This document shows, piece after piece, positions 9,515-18,155 of a DNA stretch of 64,000 nucleotides; the first letter of the stretch is position 1, and each line of letters begins with the position of its first letter. This DNA is from Paenibacillus mangrovi (GTDB lineage: Bacteria > Bacillota > Bacilli > Paenibacillales > Paenibacillaceae). The stretch covers positions 248,001 through 312,000 of the forward strand of contig NZ_JALIRP010000002.1 in assembly GCF_022898935.1 (NCBI RefSeq). Direction: 5' to 3'. Under the pieces are notes generated by a model. That model saw nothing but the letters and a program-made list of their open reading frames with translations, was not told the DNA's origin and did no database searches. The position numbers and the translations under genes are program-made.

Positions 9515-11196
9515 GTTCCGGATCGTACCTCCTTAGCGGAATGGACCGTATATTCATATCCCTGCTCTATCAAAAACATCTGCCGACGGACGGCAAACTC
9601 CTCTTCTCTGCTGCTTTCGGAAACAAGGGTGTAAAAGTATGCACGGTTATCTCCGGCCTTCGGGCGAAGCAATCTCCCAAGCCGCTGAGCCTCCTCCTGC
9701 CGCGAACCAAAGCTTCCCGAGATTTCGATCGCCACCGAAGCGTCAGGGAGGTCTACGGCGAAATTGGCCACCTTGGATACCACCAGCACAGGGGTCTCTC
9801 CTCTTTTAAAGGAAGCATATAAAGCCGTTCGTTGCTGCTGAGGCATTTTCCCGCTGATCAGCGGAGCACCCACCGCCTCTGCGATTGCTTGCAGTTGTTT
9901 CAAATATTGCCCGATCACCAGAATGCCGGCTGTCTGATGTCTGTGAAGCAGCTCCTTCACGATATGAATTTTGGCCGGATTTTCGGCAGCAAAACGGAAT
10001 TTCTCTTTCCCTAGCGCATACAGGTATTTCTCACGCAGGGCCGCATCCATCGGAACTCGGATCTCGCAGCAGTCCACCTGTGCAATCCACCCCTTGGCCT
10101 CAAGCTCCTTCCAGGGCATTTCATAGCGCCTCGGACCAATCAAAGAAAATACATCCTGCTCGCACCCGTCCTCGCGGACAAGCGTAGCCGTGAGCCCAAG
10201 CCTGCGCGTGGCCTGGATGTCGGCTGTCGCCCGGAATACCGGCGCAGGCAGCAAATGCACCTCATCATAGATAATAAGCCCCCAATTCCGTTCATTGAAC
10301 AGCTTCATATGTTCAAATTCATCATCTTTAGATCGGCGGTGAGTCAGAATTTGATACGTAGCGACGGTTACCGGCTTCACTTCTTTTTTCTGGCCCGTAT
10401 ACTGGCCCACATCAGAAGATTCCAGCGTCGTCTTGCTCGTGAGTTCCTGAATCCATTGTTCCACTGAGGTCGTATTCGATGTCAGGATCAGGCACTCGCA
10501 CTGCTGCCGTTCCAGCGCCGCAATTCCGATGACGGTTTTGCCCGCACCACAAGGCAGAACCAGCACGCCGCTGCCTCCGCTACCTGTTACCCCTTCAAAT
10601 GCTTCCACCGCATCCTGTTGGTAGGTCCTTAAAGAAAATGCATCGCCGTCATTCCCACTGTTCCAATCCAGCTTAAGAGACTGCCCCTCATGATAGCCTG
10701 CCAAATCCAGCACGGGAAATCCCTGCCTCATCAGCTCCTGTTTGAGACGTCCTCTAGTAGCCGCATCAAGCCGGGCTTCTACTGGTGATATGCGGGACAG
10801 TTTCACATCAGCCAGCGCCGGGAGTGACAATACTTCATCCATAAAAGAGCTATCTGAGGCCATGAGAAGCAGCCTTTCGCCGTCTAGTCTTTCCTTTTGC
10901 AGCTTAAGCTTACCGTATCTGGAAATGAGCTCATGGATCTCATGCTGAAGTCCTGCCGGCATCCCCCATTTGGCCAAGGAGCTCAGGTCGTCTGCAATTT
11001 CATCTGCAGTACAGCCTAACGCAGCTGCATTCCAAAGAGATAAGGGTGTAATTCTGTAGGTATGAAACGAGGAGGGGCTTTTAACCAGCTCCGCAAACCG
11101 GGACAGCTTTTCCCGTGCCGCCTCGAATCCCGGGTGGCCGCATTCCAGTAGAACCGTCCGGTCCCGCTGAACGATGCAAGCTTTTATGTCGTTCAT
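9511..11196 (-). CDS. XPB-like superfamily 2 DNA helicase
   Basis: The 561-residue protein has Walker A CGAGKT (216-221), motif II DEVH (311-314), motif III LTATL and then REDG (341-344), the RED motif characteristic of the XPB family, and motif VI GRLLRPK. Residues 1-170 carry no helicase motifs and match the N-terminal region of bacterial XPB. XPB proteins are 3'-5' DNA translocases used in nucleotide excision repair and, in eukaryotes, in TFIIH; the bacterial role is poorly defined. The ATG at 11196 has AAAGGAG 7 bases upstream. The frame stays open to 11289, but this crosses a terminator, so the inner start is used. It is coupled to its partner by ATGA overlap. Confidence 0.88.
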   Translation of the reverse strand: MNDIKACIVQRDRTVLLECGHPGFEAAREKLSRFAELVKSPSSFHTYRITPLSLWNAAALGCTADEIADDLSSLAKWGMPAGLQHEIHELISRYGKLKLQKERLDGERLLLMASDSSFMDEVLSLPALADVKLSRISPVEARLDAATRGRLKQELMRQGFPVLDLAGYHEGQSLKLDWNSGNDGDAFSLRTYQQDAVEAFEGVTGSGGSGVLVLPCGAGKTVIGIAALERQQCECLILTSNTTSVEQWIQELTSKTTLESSDVGQYTGQKKEVKPVTVATYQILTHRRSKDDEFEHMKLFNERNWGLIIYDEVHLLPAPVFRATADIQATRRLGLTATLVREDGCEQDVFSLIGPRRYEMPWKELEAKGWIAQVDCCEIRVPMDAALREKYLYALGKEKFRFAAENPAKIHIVKELLHRHQTAGILVIGQYLKQLQAIAEAVGAPLISGKMPQQQRTALYASFKRGETPVLVVSKVANFAVDLPDASVAIEISGSFGSRQEEAQRLGRLLRPKAGDNRAYFYTLVSESSREEEFAVRRQMFLIEQGYEYTVHSAKEVRSGT

Positions 11197-11219
11197 ATAC
11201 GGCTCCTTTCCATCTCGAT

Positions 11220-11252
11220 AAAAAAGTTCATTCCCTGATCCAGGAAATGAAC
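11220..11252 (-). terminator. Rho-independent terminator after the amidohydrolase gene
   Basis: AGTTCATTTCCTG-GAT-CAGGGAATGAACT (one wobble) followed on the minus strand by six T. It separates the amidohydrolase transcript from the XPB genes and supports the inner XPB start. Confidence 0.85.
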
Positions 11253-11340
11253 TTCTCCGTTTTGGCTCCATACTTTTATATTTTCCCATGGATCACCAAA
11301 TCATTCTCATCCGGATCCCGGTTTCATTCTTAATCCCTGA

Positions 11341-12516
11341 TTACTCCCAGCCCTGATACGATTGGGTCATCGTGACCAGAAGCTTGGCCGCGCCGAGCAT
11401 CGCCGATTCATCGAAATCAAACCGGGGATGATGATGCGGATAGATCGCTTGAATATCGGGATTGCCCGCTCCAACGAACATGAAGCAGCCCGGAATTTCC
11501 TGAAGATAATAGGAGAAATCCTCAGCAGGCATGATTTTGTCGCAGCGGCTGACATGATCCGCACCAAAAACACCTGGCGCTTCCCGGAAAAACCGATCGG
11601 TCTCATCATCATCATTCACCAGCGGCGGATAACCCATCACATAGTCGATTTTAGCTTCTGCGCCGTAGGTCTGGGCCGTCAAATGGCTGATATCTTCAAT
11701 CCGTCTGCGGATGAGCTGCCGTGTCTCTTCGTCAAAGGTGCGTGTCGTCCCTGTAATCCGGCAGGATTCCGCGATCACATTCTGAGCGCTCCCCCCCTGG
11801 ATGGTGCCGATGGTCACCACGGCGGGCCTCAGCGGGTCTACCGTCCGGCTTACGATGCTCTGCAGCTGCATGACAAGTGACGCTCCAGCTACGACGCTGT
11901 CCACCGTAACATGCGGCATGCCGCCATGGCCGCCCTTGCCGATAATATCTATAAAAAATTCGTCTGCCGCCGCCATTAAAGGTCCCGGTGCGCTTGCCGC
12001 CGTCCCTGCTTCCATTGGCGTCCACAGGTGAACCCCATAAATGACGTCAACCCCCTGCAGTACCCCGGCTGCAATCATGCCGCGCGCCCCACCTGGACAT
12101 ACTTCCTCTGCCGGCTGAAAGATAAAACGGATTTCTCCCTCTACATCCTTTTGACGTTGACAGAAATATGCAGCCACCGCTAGCAGCGTCGAGGTATGCC
12201 CATCATGGCCGCAGGCATGCATAATGCCATTCACCTCGGAAGCGTATTCACAGGACTTCTCGTCCTGGATTGGCAGTGCATCCATATCTGCACGAAGCGC
12301 TACAGTCTTTCCTGACTTCCCGCCCTTCAAAACTGCCAGTACGCCATATCCACCGCCGACCTGCGTGGTTACTTCAAGTCCGAGCTCACGCAGCTTCCCC
12401 GCAACGAATTGCGATGTTTTCTCCTCATAGTATGAAAGCTCGGGATGACGGTGAAGATAGCGCCTCCATTTTATCATTTGCGGCTGCAGCGCATTTAACA
12501 ATGCCTCTTCTCTCAT
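11341..12516 (-). CDS. M20 family amidohydrolase / N-acyl-L-amino acid hydrolase
   Basis: The 391-residue enzyme matches the M20D (hippurate hydrolase, N-acyl amino acid amidohydrolase) group. Visible motifs are HRHPELSYYE near the N-terminus, ALRADMDALP, the metal-ligand block HACGHDGHT, FQPAEEVCPGGA with the catalytic Glu pair, GKGGHGGMPH, and a C-terminal HPRFD. Two divalent metal ions are expected. It probably removes acyl groups from amino acids or thiol-conjugate precursors, but the substrate is not predictable. The ATG at 12516 has GAGAGG about 11 bases upstream; a TTG at 12549 in frame is an alternative start. It is monocistronic with its own terminator. Confidence 0.85.
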   Translation of the reverse strand: MREEALLNALQPQMIKWRRYLHRHPELSYYEEKTSQFVAGKLRELGLEVTTQVGGGYGVLAVLKGGKSGKTVALRADMDALPIQDEKSCEYASEVNGIMHACGHDGHTSTLLAVAAYFCQRQKDVEGEIRFIFQPAEEVCPGGARGMIAAGVLQGVDVIYGVHLWTPMEAGTAASAPGPLMAAADEFFIDIIGKGGHGGMPHVTVDSVVAGASLVMQLQSIVSRTVDPLRPAVVTIGTIQGGSAQNVIAESCRITGTTRTFDEETRQLIRRRIEDISHLTAQTYGAEAKIDYVMGYPPLVNDDDETDRFFREAPGVFGADHVSRCDKIMPAEDFSYYLQEIPGCFMFVGAGNPDIQAIYPHHHPRFDFDESAMLGAAKLLVTMTQSYQGWE

Positions 12517-12641
12517 GTACCACACGTCCTCTCGCCCAAGAATGTCCAATCACATGCTTTTCCACTACCTGGATACAATGCTTTTTTCTATTGTAGCAGA
12601 AACGCGTAAAATGGGGTATGTCCCCCCTAGAGTGACAAGGC

Positions 12642-12670
12642 TTGCACATGTGCCTGAAACATAATATCAT
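12642..12670 (+). promoter_or_regulatory. Sigma-A-type promoter for the YugN-like gene and ftsW
   Basis: TTGCAC at 12642-12647, 17 bp, TATCAT at 12665-12670. It lies about 46 bp before the YugN-like start. Confidence 0.55.
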
Positions 12671-12715
12671 GAGTAGAGAACTTTACAGGTACTTAAATAA
12701 GGAGGATTTAATAGG

Positions 12716-13063
12716 ATGATTTTTGAAAATACAGGACTTGTCGGGCTGAAGAGCGACTTGGCATTTTTGGACGAAGTTGCCGAAAAAACAGGATTTGTTC
12801 GTTGGCAATGGGAATACTACCGCGCTACATACGAATATAAAATTGAAGACACAGACAGCCACTCCGAGTACTACCTGCGTATGAACACGCGCGCTGTGGA
12901 AGGTAAGCTGGAAAAGCCGCATGCCGTTCTCGAAATCGAAGCCGTTTACATGGGAAAAGCAACCTTCCCTCATGGCTTGGAATACGAGACTCCGATTCCT
13001 TCGAAAATTCTCAACACAGCCAATACAAAAATCCAGCAATTTAAAGCTGCACTGGAAGCTTAG
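12716..13063 (+). CDS. YugN-like family protein
   Basis: The 115-residue product resembles Bacillus YugN (YugN-like family), a small soluble protein of unknown function, with a conserved start MIFENTGL and an interior LDEVAEKTGFVRWQWEYYRATY. No catalytic motif or membrane segment is seen. AAGGAGG precedes the ATG by about 10 bases. It is followed 12 bp later by ftsW on the same strand, so the two are probably co-transcribed from the promoter at 12642. Confidence 0.78.
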   Translation: MIFENTGLVGLKSDLAFLDEVAEKTGFVRWQWEYYRATYEYKIEDTDSHSEYYLRMNTRAVEGKLEKPHAVLEIEAVYMGKATFPHGLEYETPIPSKILNTANTKIQQFKAALEA

Positions 13064-13075
13064 AGAAGGTCCCTT

Positions 13076-14302
13076 ATGAATCAAGAGAAACCCCAACCGA
13101 GGAAGAAAGGGACGCCGGATTTCCAACTGCTCATCCTTACTTTTCTGTTGGTCGGTTTTGGGCTGGTGATGGTGTTCAGTGCCAGTTCAAGTCTCACCAT
13201 TTCCAGCAGTAAATTTAATAATGATCCACTTTATTTTACAAAAAGACAGTTCATGTGGGCTATACTCGGCACATTCGTGATGTTCGTAGCGATGAATATT
13301 CATTACAGCAAGTATAAAAAGCTCTTTATTCCCATGTTTTTCGTTACCGTGCTGTTGCTAATACTCGTACCTTTTACCGAAGGCATTAATGGAGCGAGCA
13401 GTTGGTTACAGATCGGGGGATTAGGAATCCAGCCGACAGAGCTTGCCAAAATAACGATCATCCTGTACCTCTCTGCTTTGATCTCCAAAAAGGGAGAACG
13501 TTTCAGAGATTTGAGGACAGGCTATATTCCCGTCATGGTGATCGTCGGTTTTGTTGCGGGACTCATCATGATGCAGCCAGACCTGGGATCCACCTTGATT
13601 ATTGTAGCGACCAGTGCGATCATTATCTATGCAGGGGGCGCCAGTCTGAAGCATATGCTCGCCTCGGCAGGCCTTCTGATTCTGGGAGCAAGCCTTGTGC
13701 TCGGCGCCAATTATTTGATCAAATCGATCGCGCACAGTGATGAGCCGCAGACGCACAGCAATTACAAAGTGGGAAGAATCACGGCCTGGATCGATCCTTA
13801 CAAAGATCCGGAGGACACGGGCTACAACCTCATTCAGTCCTTGACCGCGATCGGGAACGGCCAGGTTACAGGCACCGGCTTCGGGAAAAGCATCCAAAAG
13901 CTGAATTACATCAAAAACCCTTACAATGATTACATCTTCGCTGTCATGGCAGAGGAATTCGGATTCATTGGAACAAGCATCTTCCTGCTGGTATACCTTT
14001 ACTTCATATGGCGCGGAATCATCATCGCACTAAGGTGTCCCGATCCTTTCGGAACGCTCGTCGGTATCGGCATCATGGGGCTAATCGCCATTCAGGCCTT
14101 CGTCAATATTGGCGGGGTATCGCAGACGATTCCGCTGACCGGGGTTACACTTCCTTTCATTAGTTACGGGGGAACGTCACTGCTCATTATGATGTTTTCC
14201 ATGGGAATCTTGCTCAGCATTTCGAGACAATGCAATCAGCCTGTTAAGCAGGAGATTGTAAAGTCCGTAAATATTAAAAGAGACTACCGGAGATCCGTGT
14301 AG
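13076..14302 (+). CDS. ftsW: FtsW/SEDS peptidoglycan glycosyltransferase
   Basis: The 408-residue integral membrane protein has about ten transmembrane segments and SEDS-family hallmarks: GLVMVFSASS in the first membrane helix, MMQPDLGST with the conserved Asp, the extracellular loop with GYNLIQSLTAIGNG, GFGKSIQKLNYI, and PFISYGGTSLL near the end. SEDS proteins polymerise lipid II with a class B PBP partner. Nearby ylaN, which neighbours ftsW in Bacillus subtilis, favours FtsW over RodA or SpoVE, but the assignment among these paralogues is not certain. AGAAGG lies 5 bases before the ATG. The terminator stem begins inside the last codons. Confidence 0.85.
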   Translation: MNQEKPQPRKKGTPDFQLLILTFLLVGFGLVMVFSASSSLTISSSKFNNDPLYFTKRQFMWAILGTFVMFVAMNIHYSKYKKLFIPMFFVTVLLLILVPFTEGINGASSWLQIGGLGIQPTELAKITIILYLSALISKKGERFRDLRTGYIPVMVIVGFVAGLIMMQPDLGSTLIIVATSAIIIYAGGASLKHMLASAGLLILGASLVLGANYLIKSIAHSDEPQTHSNYKVGRITAWIDPYKDPEDTGYNLIQSLTAIGNGQVTGTGFGKSIQKLNYIKNPYNDYIFAVMAEEFGFIGTSIFLLVYLYFIWRGIIIALRCPDPFGTLVGIGIMGLIAIQAFVNIGGVSQTIPLTGVTLPFISYGGTSLLIMMFSMGILLSISRQCNQPVKQEIVKSVNIKRDYRRSV

Positions 14303-14312
14303 TCTCTTTTTT
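14276..14312 (+). terminator. Terminator overlapping the ftsW 3' end
   Basis: AAAGAGACTAC and GTAGTCTCTTT arms around an 11-base loop, followed by T. The left arm lies within the last ftsW codons. Confidence 0.85.
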
Positions 14313-14358
14313 CACTGTTTGCTGTTGTAAAATAACATCCACAGATGTTAGCCCGTAA

Positions 14359-14745
14359 TTATTTCGCCCGGGACGAAATGTCTTCAATTTCATCATCTTT
14401 GAAAGAAACGCCTTCAACCTTGATGTTAACCTCAACAACCCGAAGACCTGTCATGCTCTCGACAGCTTCCCGTACGTTTTGCTGCAGCATGCGGCAAACC
14501 TCATGAATTGGTGTTTCATACAAAACGATGATCCGCAGATCAATGGCAGCTTCAAGCTGTCCCACTTCCACAGTAACACCCTTTTGTACATTTTTACCGC
14601 TCAGACGTTTGGCCCATCCTTCGGATAATCCGCCGGACATTGCAGCAATGCCGGGGGTTTCCAGAGCCGCCAAACCGGCGATTTTCGATACGACATCATC
14701 CGATATCCGAATCATTCCTGTTTCCAGTTTTAGCTGTTCAGTCAT
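14359..14745 (-). CDS. Asp23/Gls24 family envelope-stress protein
   Basis: The 128-residue protein is a typical Asp23/Gls24 (DUF322) member, with IRISDDVVSKIAGLAALETPGI at the start and a central VTVEVGQ/DLRIIVLYE beta segment. Related proteins (YloU, YqhY, AmaP partners) are membrane-associated or linked to lipid metabolism and alkaline or envelope stress, but the molecular role is not settled. AAGGAGG lies 7 bases before the ATG. It stands alone between ftsW and the antiporter gene, both on the other strand. Confidence 0.85.
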   Translation of the reverse strand: MTEQLKLETGMIRISDDVVSKIAGLAALETPGIAAMSGGLSEGWAKRLSGKNVQKGVTVEVGQLEAAIDLRIIVLYETPIHEVCRMLQQNVREAVESMTGLRVVEVNIKVEGVSFKDDEIEDISSRAK

Positions 14746-14822
14746 GCCCCTTCCTCCTTCACCTCATTATCCGTATTGTAAATCTTACAGTAACCAAAAG
14801 CAAATATTGCACCTAAGATTTG

Positions 14823-14851
14823 TTTACAACCCAATACGTTTTGGGTATATT
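14823..14851 (+). promoter_or_regulatory. Promoter with palindrome in the spacer, upstream of the antiporter
   Basis: TTTACA (14823-14828), 17 bp, TATATT (14846-14851). The spacer holds the inverted repeat ACCCAA-N6-TTGGGT (14829-14834 and 14841-14846), which looks like a repressor or activator operator. Confidence 0.6.
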
Positions 14852-14986
14852 GAAAAAGAATCTTTTCTACATAAATTGAACTAAAGAATAGGTACCTATC
14901 TCTTTGACTAACAACGTGAATCAAGAAGAGGGAGGATTAAACTTTAGATCAATTTATATACATAATTCTGATTGAGGTGTCTAAAA

Positions 14987-16057
14987 TTGAAAAAATGGTT
15001 GAGCCCTTTTTTACTGATTGCCTTCTTTGTACTTAGTGCGGCTGCGCATTTTGCAGGCTGGGATCCTATCATCCAGTTCATCCTGGCGGCCATTTCCGTC
15101 ATCTTCGTAGCCGGCTTCCTGGGCAAAGCAACTGAGAACGTCGCTCATTATGCAGGTCAGCGCCTGGGCGGTTTCCTGAACGCCACCTTCGGTAACGCGG
15201 CCGAGCTAATTATCGCGATTTTCCTCGTTAAAGAGGGCCTGTTTGATATGGTAAAAGCCAGTTTGACCGGTTCGATTATCGGTAACCTGCTGCTGGTGCT
15301 GGGCCTGAGTATTTTCGCGGGCGGTACCAAATTCAAAGTACAGAGCTTTAACGTATCCCTTGCCGGCATGAACGGATCGCTCATGATTGTAGCGATCATT
15401 GCGTTATTTGTTCCGGCTGTATTTTTGAACACACACTCGATCACCACCAGCGATACCCAAACGCTCAGTCTCATTGTTGCCGGAATATTGATTGTCGCAT
15501 ATATTGCCTGGCTGATTTTCTCCATGTTCACCCATAAGAAATATCTAGCCGATGTTACGGAAGATTCCGAAGAAGAGCTGCCGCATGAGCATACTCCAGA
15601 TTGGTCCAAAGGCAAATCCATTCTGTATCTAGTCCTCGCAACCGTGATGGTTGCCTTCGTGAGCGAATGGCTGGTCGACACACTCGAGACCTTCACGACC
15701 CGTTTCGGCCTTAGCGAGCTGTTTGTCGGTGCCTTCCTCGTAGCCATTATCGGTAATGCTGCGGAACACAGCGCCGCTGTTATGCTTGCAATGAAGAACA
15801 AAATCGGTGCGTCCGTAGAAATCGCCGTAGGCAGTAGCCTGCAGATTGCCCTGTTCGTCACTCCAGTACTCGTCTTCGCAAGTTATTTCTACGGCAACAC
15901 GATGAATCTCGTATTTTCTACAATCGAGCTTCTTGCCATCGGCGTCTCCGTCTTTATCGCCAAATCGATCATCCAGGACGGAAAAACCAACTGGTATGAA
16001 GGGCTGCTGCTACTTGTCGTATACGTGATTCTGGGTGTTTCCTTTTTCATGGTATAA
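14987..16057 (+). CDS. cax: Calcium/proton antiporter (CaCA superfamily, Cax type)
   Basis: The 356-residue protein has about eleven membrane segments and two copies of the CaCA alpha repeat: GNAAELIIAIFLVKEGL in the first half and GNAAEHSAAVMLAMKNK in the second, with an acidic loop (EDSEEELPHEH) between them. Members exchange cytosolic Ca2+ for protons; Bacillus ChaA is related. The start is a TTG at 14987, preceded by GAGGTG 7 bases away; translation from the earlier TTG at 14972 would lack a ribosome binding site. An additional GGGAGG at about 14930 has no start codon after it. The upstream promoter carries a palindrome. Confidence 0.87.
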   Translation: MKKWLSPFLLIAFFVLSAAAHFAGWDPIIQFILAAISVIFVAGFLGKATENVAHYAGQRLGGFLNATFGNAAELIIAIFLVKEGLFDMVKASLTGSIIGNLLLVLGLSIFAGGTKFKVQSFNVSLAGMNGSLMIVAIIALFVPAVFLNTHSITTSDTQTLSLIVAGILIVAYIAWLIFSMFTHKKYLADVTEDSEEELPHEHTPDWSKGKSILYLVLATVMVAFVSEWLVDTLETFTTRFGLSELFVGAFLVAIIGNAAEHSAAVMLAMKNKIGASVEIAVGSSLQIALFVTPVLVFASYFYGNTMNLVFSTIELLAIGVSVFIAKSIIQDGKTNWYEGLLLLVVYVILGVSFFMV

Positions 16058-16084
16058 CTCTTTAAGCCATTATAGAAAGCCTAC

Positions 16085-16122
16085 AAAAAAAGCATGGACT
16101 CCATATAGGAGTTCATGCTTTT
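16085..16122. terminator. Bidirectional terminator between cax and ylaN
   Basis: AAAAGCATGGACTCC and GGAGTTCATGCTTTT with a 5-base loop, flanked by A and T runs. Confidence 0.88.
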
Positions 16123-16150
16123 AACATGTAAACCTGCAAAAACAGGCTTA

Positions 16151-16441
16151 TTATGTTTCCTTGTTATTCAAGGCCTCGTAAAGGATGGCCAGATTACGTT
16201 CAAGCTGGCTGACAAGCTGTTTGCCGGTAGCTTCAGGCAGAAGTCCCGCTCTTACCGCAAAATCAACTTCTCTTGAAAATCCGTACATCTGGGTGTCCAG
16301 CACTTCCTCATAGAGAGGGCAGTAGCGGGTTGCCAGATTCTCCATTTGTACTTCGATCAGCTTCTGTATTTTATCTGCATCTTCTTGTAGAAGACTAATT
16401 GCTTTCATGTTCAACTGTTCCTGCAGCTCAGAAGAAGTCAT
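16151..16441 (-). CDS. ylaN: YlaN family (UPF0358) protein, Fur-associated iron regulator
   Basis: The 96-residue all-helical protein matches YlaN, with [24 protein letters not shown] in the centre. Recent work on Bacillus subtilis and Staphylococcus aureus YlaN (Fpa) shows Fe(II) binding and interaction with Fur that relieves Fur repression; transferring this here is inference from the family. GGGGGGAA lies 5 bases before the ATG. It has its own strand position opposite ftsW and cax. No partner gene is adjacent. Confidence 0.87.
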   Translation of the reverse strand: MTSSELQEQLNMKAISLLQEDADKIQKLIEVQMENLATRYCPLYEEVLDTQMYGFSREVDFAVRAGLLPEATGKQLVSQLERNLAILYEALNNKET

Positions 16442-16526
16442 GCATCTTCCCCCCTATGTCCAAAAGTCACACCCTCGTTCTCTTCTCTAATATTAGACGA
16501 AATCAAAGCCCAATACAAGAACCTGC

Positions 16527-16566
16527 AAAAAAAAGCGTCCTGCCGTAATGCGGCAGAACGCTTTTT
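16527..16566 (-). terminator. Rho-independent terminator after the HPr-like gene
   Basis: AAAGCGTTCTGCCG and CGGCAGGACGCTTTTTT arms (one wobble) on the minus strand with a T-run. Confidence 0.88.
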
Positions 16567-16572
16567 AATCAC

Positions 16573-16818
16573 TTAGTCTTCTACAAGCTCGACTTTAAGA
16601 CTGTGTTTTGCAAATACTTCCTGCATAGCCGCTTTGGCCTCATCCGCATCCGGCCCATGAACATGAAGCTCATAGCCTTTATTGCTAACCAGGGTCGTGA
16701 ACAGACCCAGAATGCTTTTGACATCAATGTACTTGTTGTCTGCTTGAAGCACGATTGACGAAGTAAATTTGCTTGCCGTTTGAGCAATTTCCACAACAGC
16801 TGCGTTATTACTAGACAT
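16573..16818 (-). CDS. HPr-like protein lacking the catalytic histidine
   Basis: The 81-residue product aligns with the HPr fold from the first helix onward: IAQTASKFTSSI corresponds to the HPr LVQxAxxFxSxI region, and VKSILGLFTT to the KSIMG segment that holds regulatory Ser46. The first beta strand and the active-site loop GxHARP are not recognisable; aligning backwards puts Asn, Asn, Ala and Ala where HPr has Leu, His, Ala and Arg. Phosphotransfer from enzyme I is therefore unlikely, as in Crh, which has Gln at position 15. A role as a Ser-phosphorylated CcpA cofactor is conceivable but unproven. GGAGG lies 7 bases before the ATG. Confidence 0.75.
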   Translation of the reverse strand: MSSNNAAVVEIAQTASKFTSSIVLQADNKYIDVKSILGLFTTLVSNKGYELHVHGPDADEAKAAMQEVFAKHSLKVELVED

Positions 16819-16925
16819 AGTGATCCCTCCGTAGCTTTGGTATCAGGTATAATTATCTTTTACCACTATCATGATACATTGAATCCGCTTACTGACGCAA
16901 GGGATTTCTATTTCATTTTTGTAGA

Positions 16926-18041
16926 TTAAACCAATTGATCGGGATTCAGGCCTTTCAGCTCATCTATCACGAACAGACCGTCCTTGCGGATCAGCACATC
17001 ATCAAAGTAAATTTCTCCGCCGCCGTAGTCCGGACGTTGGATCAAAACGATATCCCAGTGGATGGACGAGCGGTTGCCGTTATCGCAATCTTCATAGGCT
17101 TGTCCAGGCGTAAAATGAATGCTGCCCGCAATTTTCTCGTCGAACAGAATATCCTTCATTGGATGTAAAATGTATGGATTAAAGCCAATCGCGAACTCAC
17201 CGATATAACGTGCACCTTCGTCGGAATCAAGGATCTGGTTCAGGCGCTCGGTTTCATTGCTTGTCGCTTCGACGATTTTGCCGTCTTTGAACGTAAGTTT
17301 GATATTTTCAAAGGTAATGCCTTGGTACACTGTGCTGGTATTGTAGCTGATTGTACCGTTAACCGAGTCACGGACAGGGGCGCTGTACACTTCGCCGTCA
17401 GGGATATTTTTCTCACCGGCACATTTGGTTGCACCAATGCCTTTGATGGAGAAGCTGAGATCCGTTCCTGGCCCCACAATACGGACTTTATCCGTTTTTC
17501 TCATCAGCTCGGCAAGAGGATCCTGCGCCTTATCCATTTTCGCATAGTCCAGGTTGCATACGTCAAAGTAGAAGTCTTCAAAGGCTTCCGTGCTTTTGTT
17601 AGACAACTGCGCCATGCTCGCATTCGGATAACGGAGCACAACCCATTTTGTATGGTTTACGCGCTGACCGCTATGGACAGGATGATTGTACAAGCTGTTG
17701 TACAAACGCATCTTCTCGTCAGGCACATCCGACAGGTCATTGACGTTTTCGCCTGAACGGATGCCGATGTAGCAGTCCATTTTTTTCATGCGTTCGAGAT
17801 CAAGCTCTCCCCATGCCTTCACCATTTCTTCTGTGGCGTTCATAAGCATGGTACGCTGAACTGTGCGGTCCGTCAGCTCAACAAATGGATTACCTCCGCG
17901 TTTATGTACCTCTTCAATGACAGCTTTTAGCAAATCGCGTTCAGGACCGATCATTTCGACCAGAACATTTTCGCCCGGCTGGACGTTTACCGAGTAACCC
18001 ACCAAATTTTCAGCAAGCTTCTGAATTCTTGGATCACGCAT
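16926..18041 (-). CDS. M29 family metallo-aminopeptidase (AmpS/PepS type)
   Basis: The 371-residue enzyme resembles thermophilic aminopeptidase T, AmpS and PepS, with VQPGENVLVEM near the N-terminus, RSGENVNDLSDVP, NIPDGEVYSAPV carrying a metal-ligand Glu, GEFAIGFNP, and the C-terminal IHWDIVLIQRPDYGGGEIYFDD. The family uses two metal ions to remove N-terminal residues from peptides. The ATG at 18041 has GGGAGG about 9 bases upstream; the frame is open to 18086 but without a ribosome binding site. It stands alone between the lipoprotein and the HPr-like gene. Confidence 0.88.
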   Translation of the reverse strand: MRDPRIQKLAENLVGYSVNVQPGENVLVEMIGPERDLLKAVIEEVHKRGGNPFVELTDRTVQRTMLMNATEEMVKAWGELDLERMKKMDCYIGIRSGENVNDLSDVPDEKMRLYNSLYNHPVHSGQRVNHTKWVVLRYPNASMAQLSNKSTEAFEDFYFDVCNLDYAKMDKAQDPLAELMRKTDKVRIVGPGTDLSFSIKGIGATKCAGEKNIPDGEVYSAPVRDSVNGTISYNTSTVYQGITFENIKLTFKDGKIVEATSNETERLNQILDSDEGARYIGEFAIGFNPYILHPMKDILFDEKIAGSIHFTPGQAYEDCDNGNRSSIHWDIVLIQRPDYGGGEIYFDDVLIRKDGLFVIDELKGLNPDQLV

Positions 18042-18155
18042 ATGATTCTTCCTCCCAAAACCCCGAACAAATACTTTTTTGAACAAAGGTTAATTTAGTC
18101 GTTTTCTATTGTAGCACTTTCTGTCCATTTCAGTCAGCCGAAAAGAAAGAAATCC

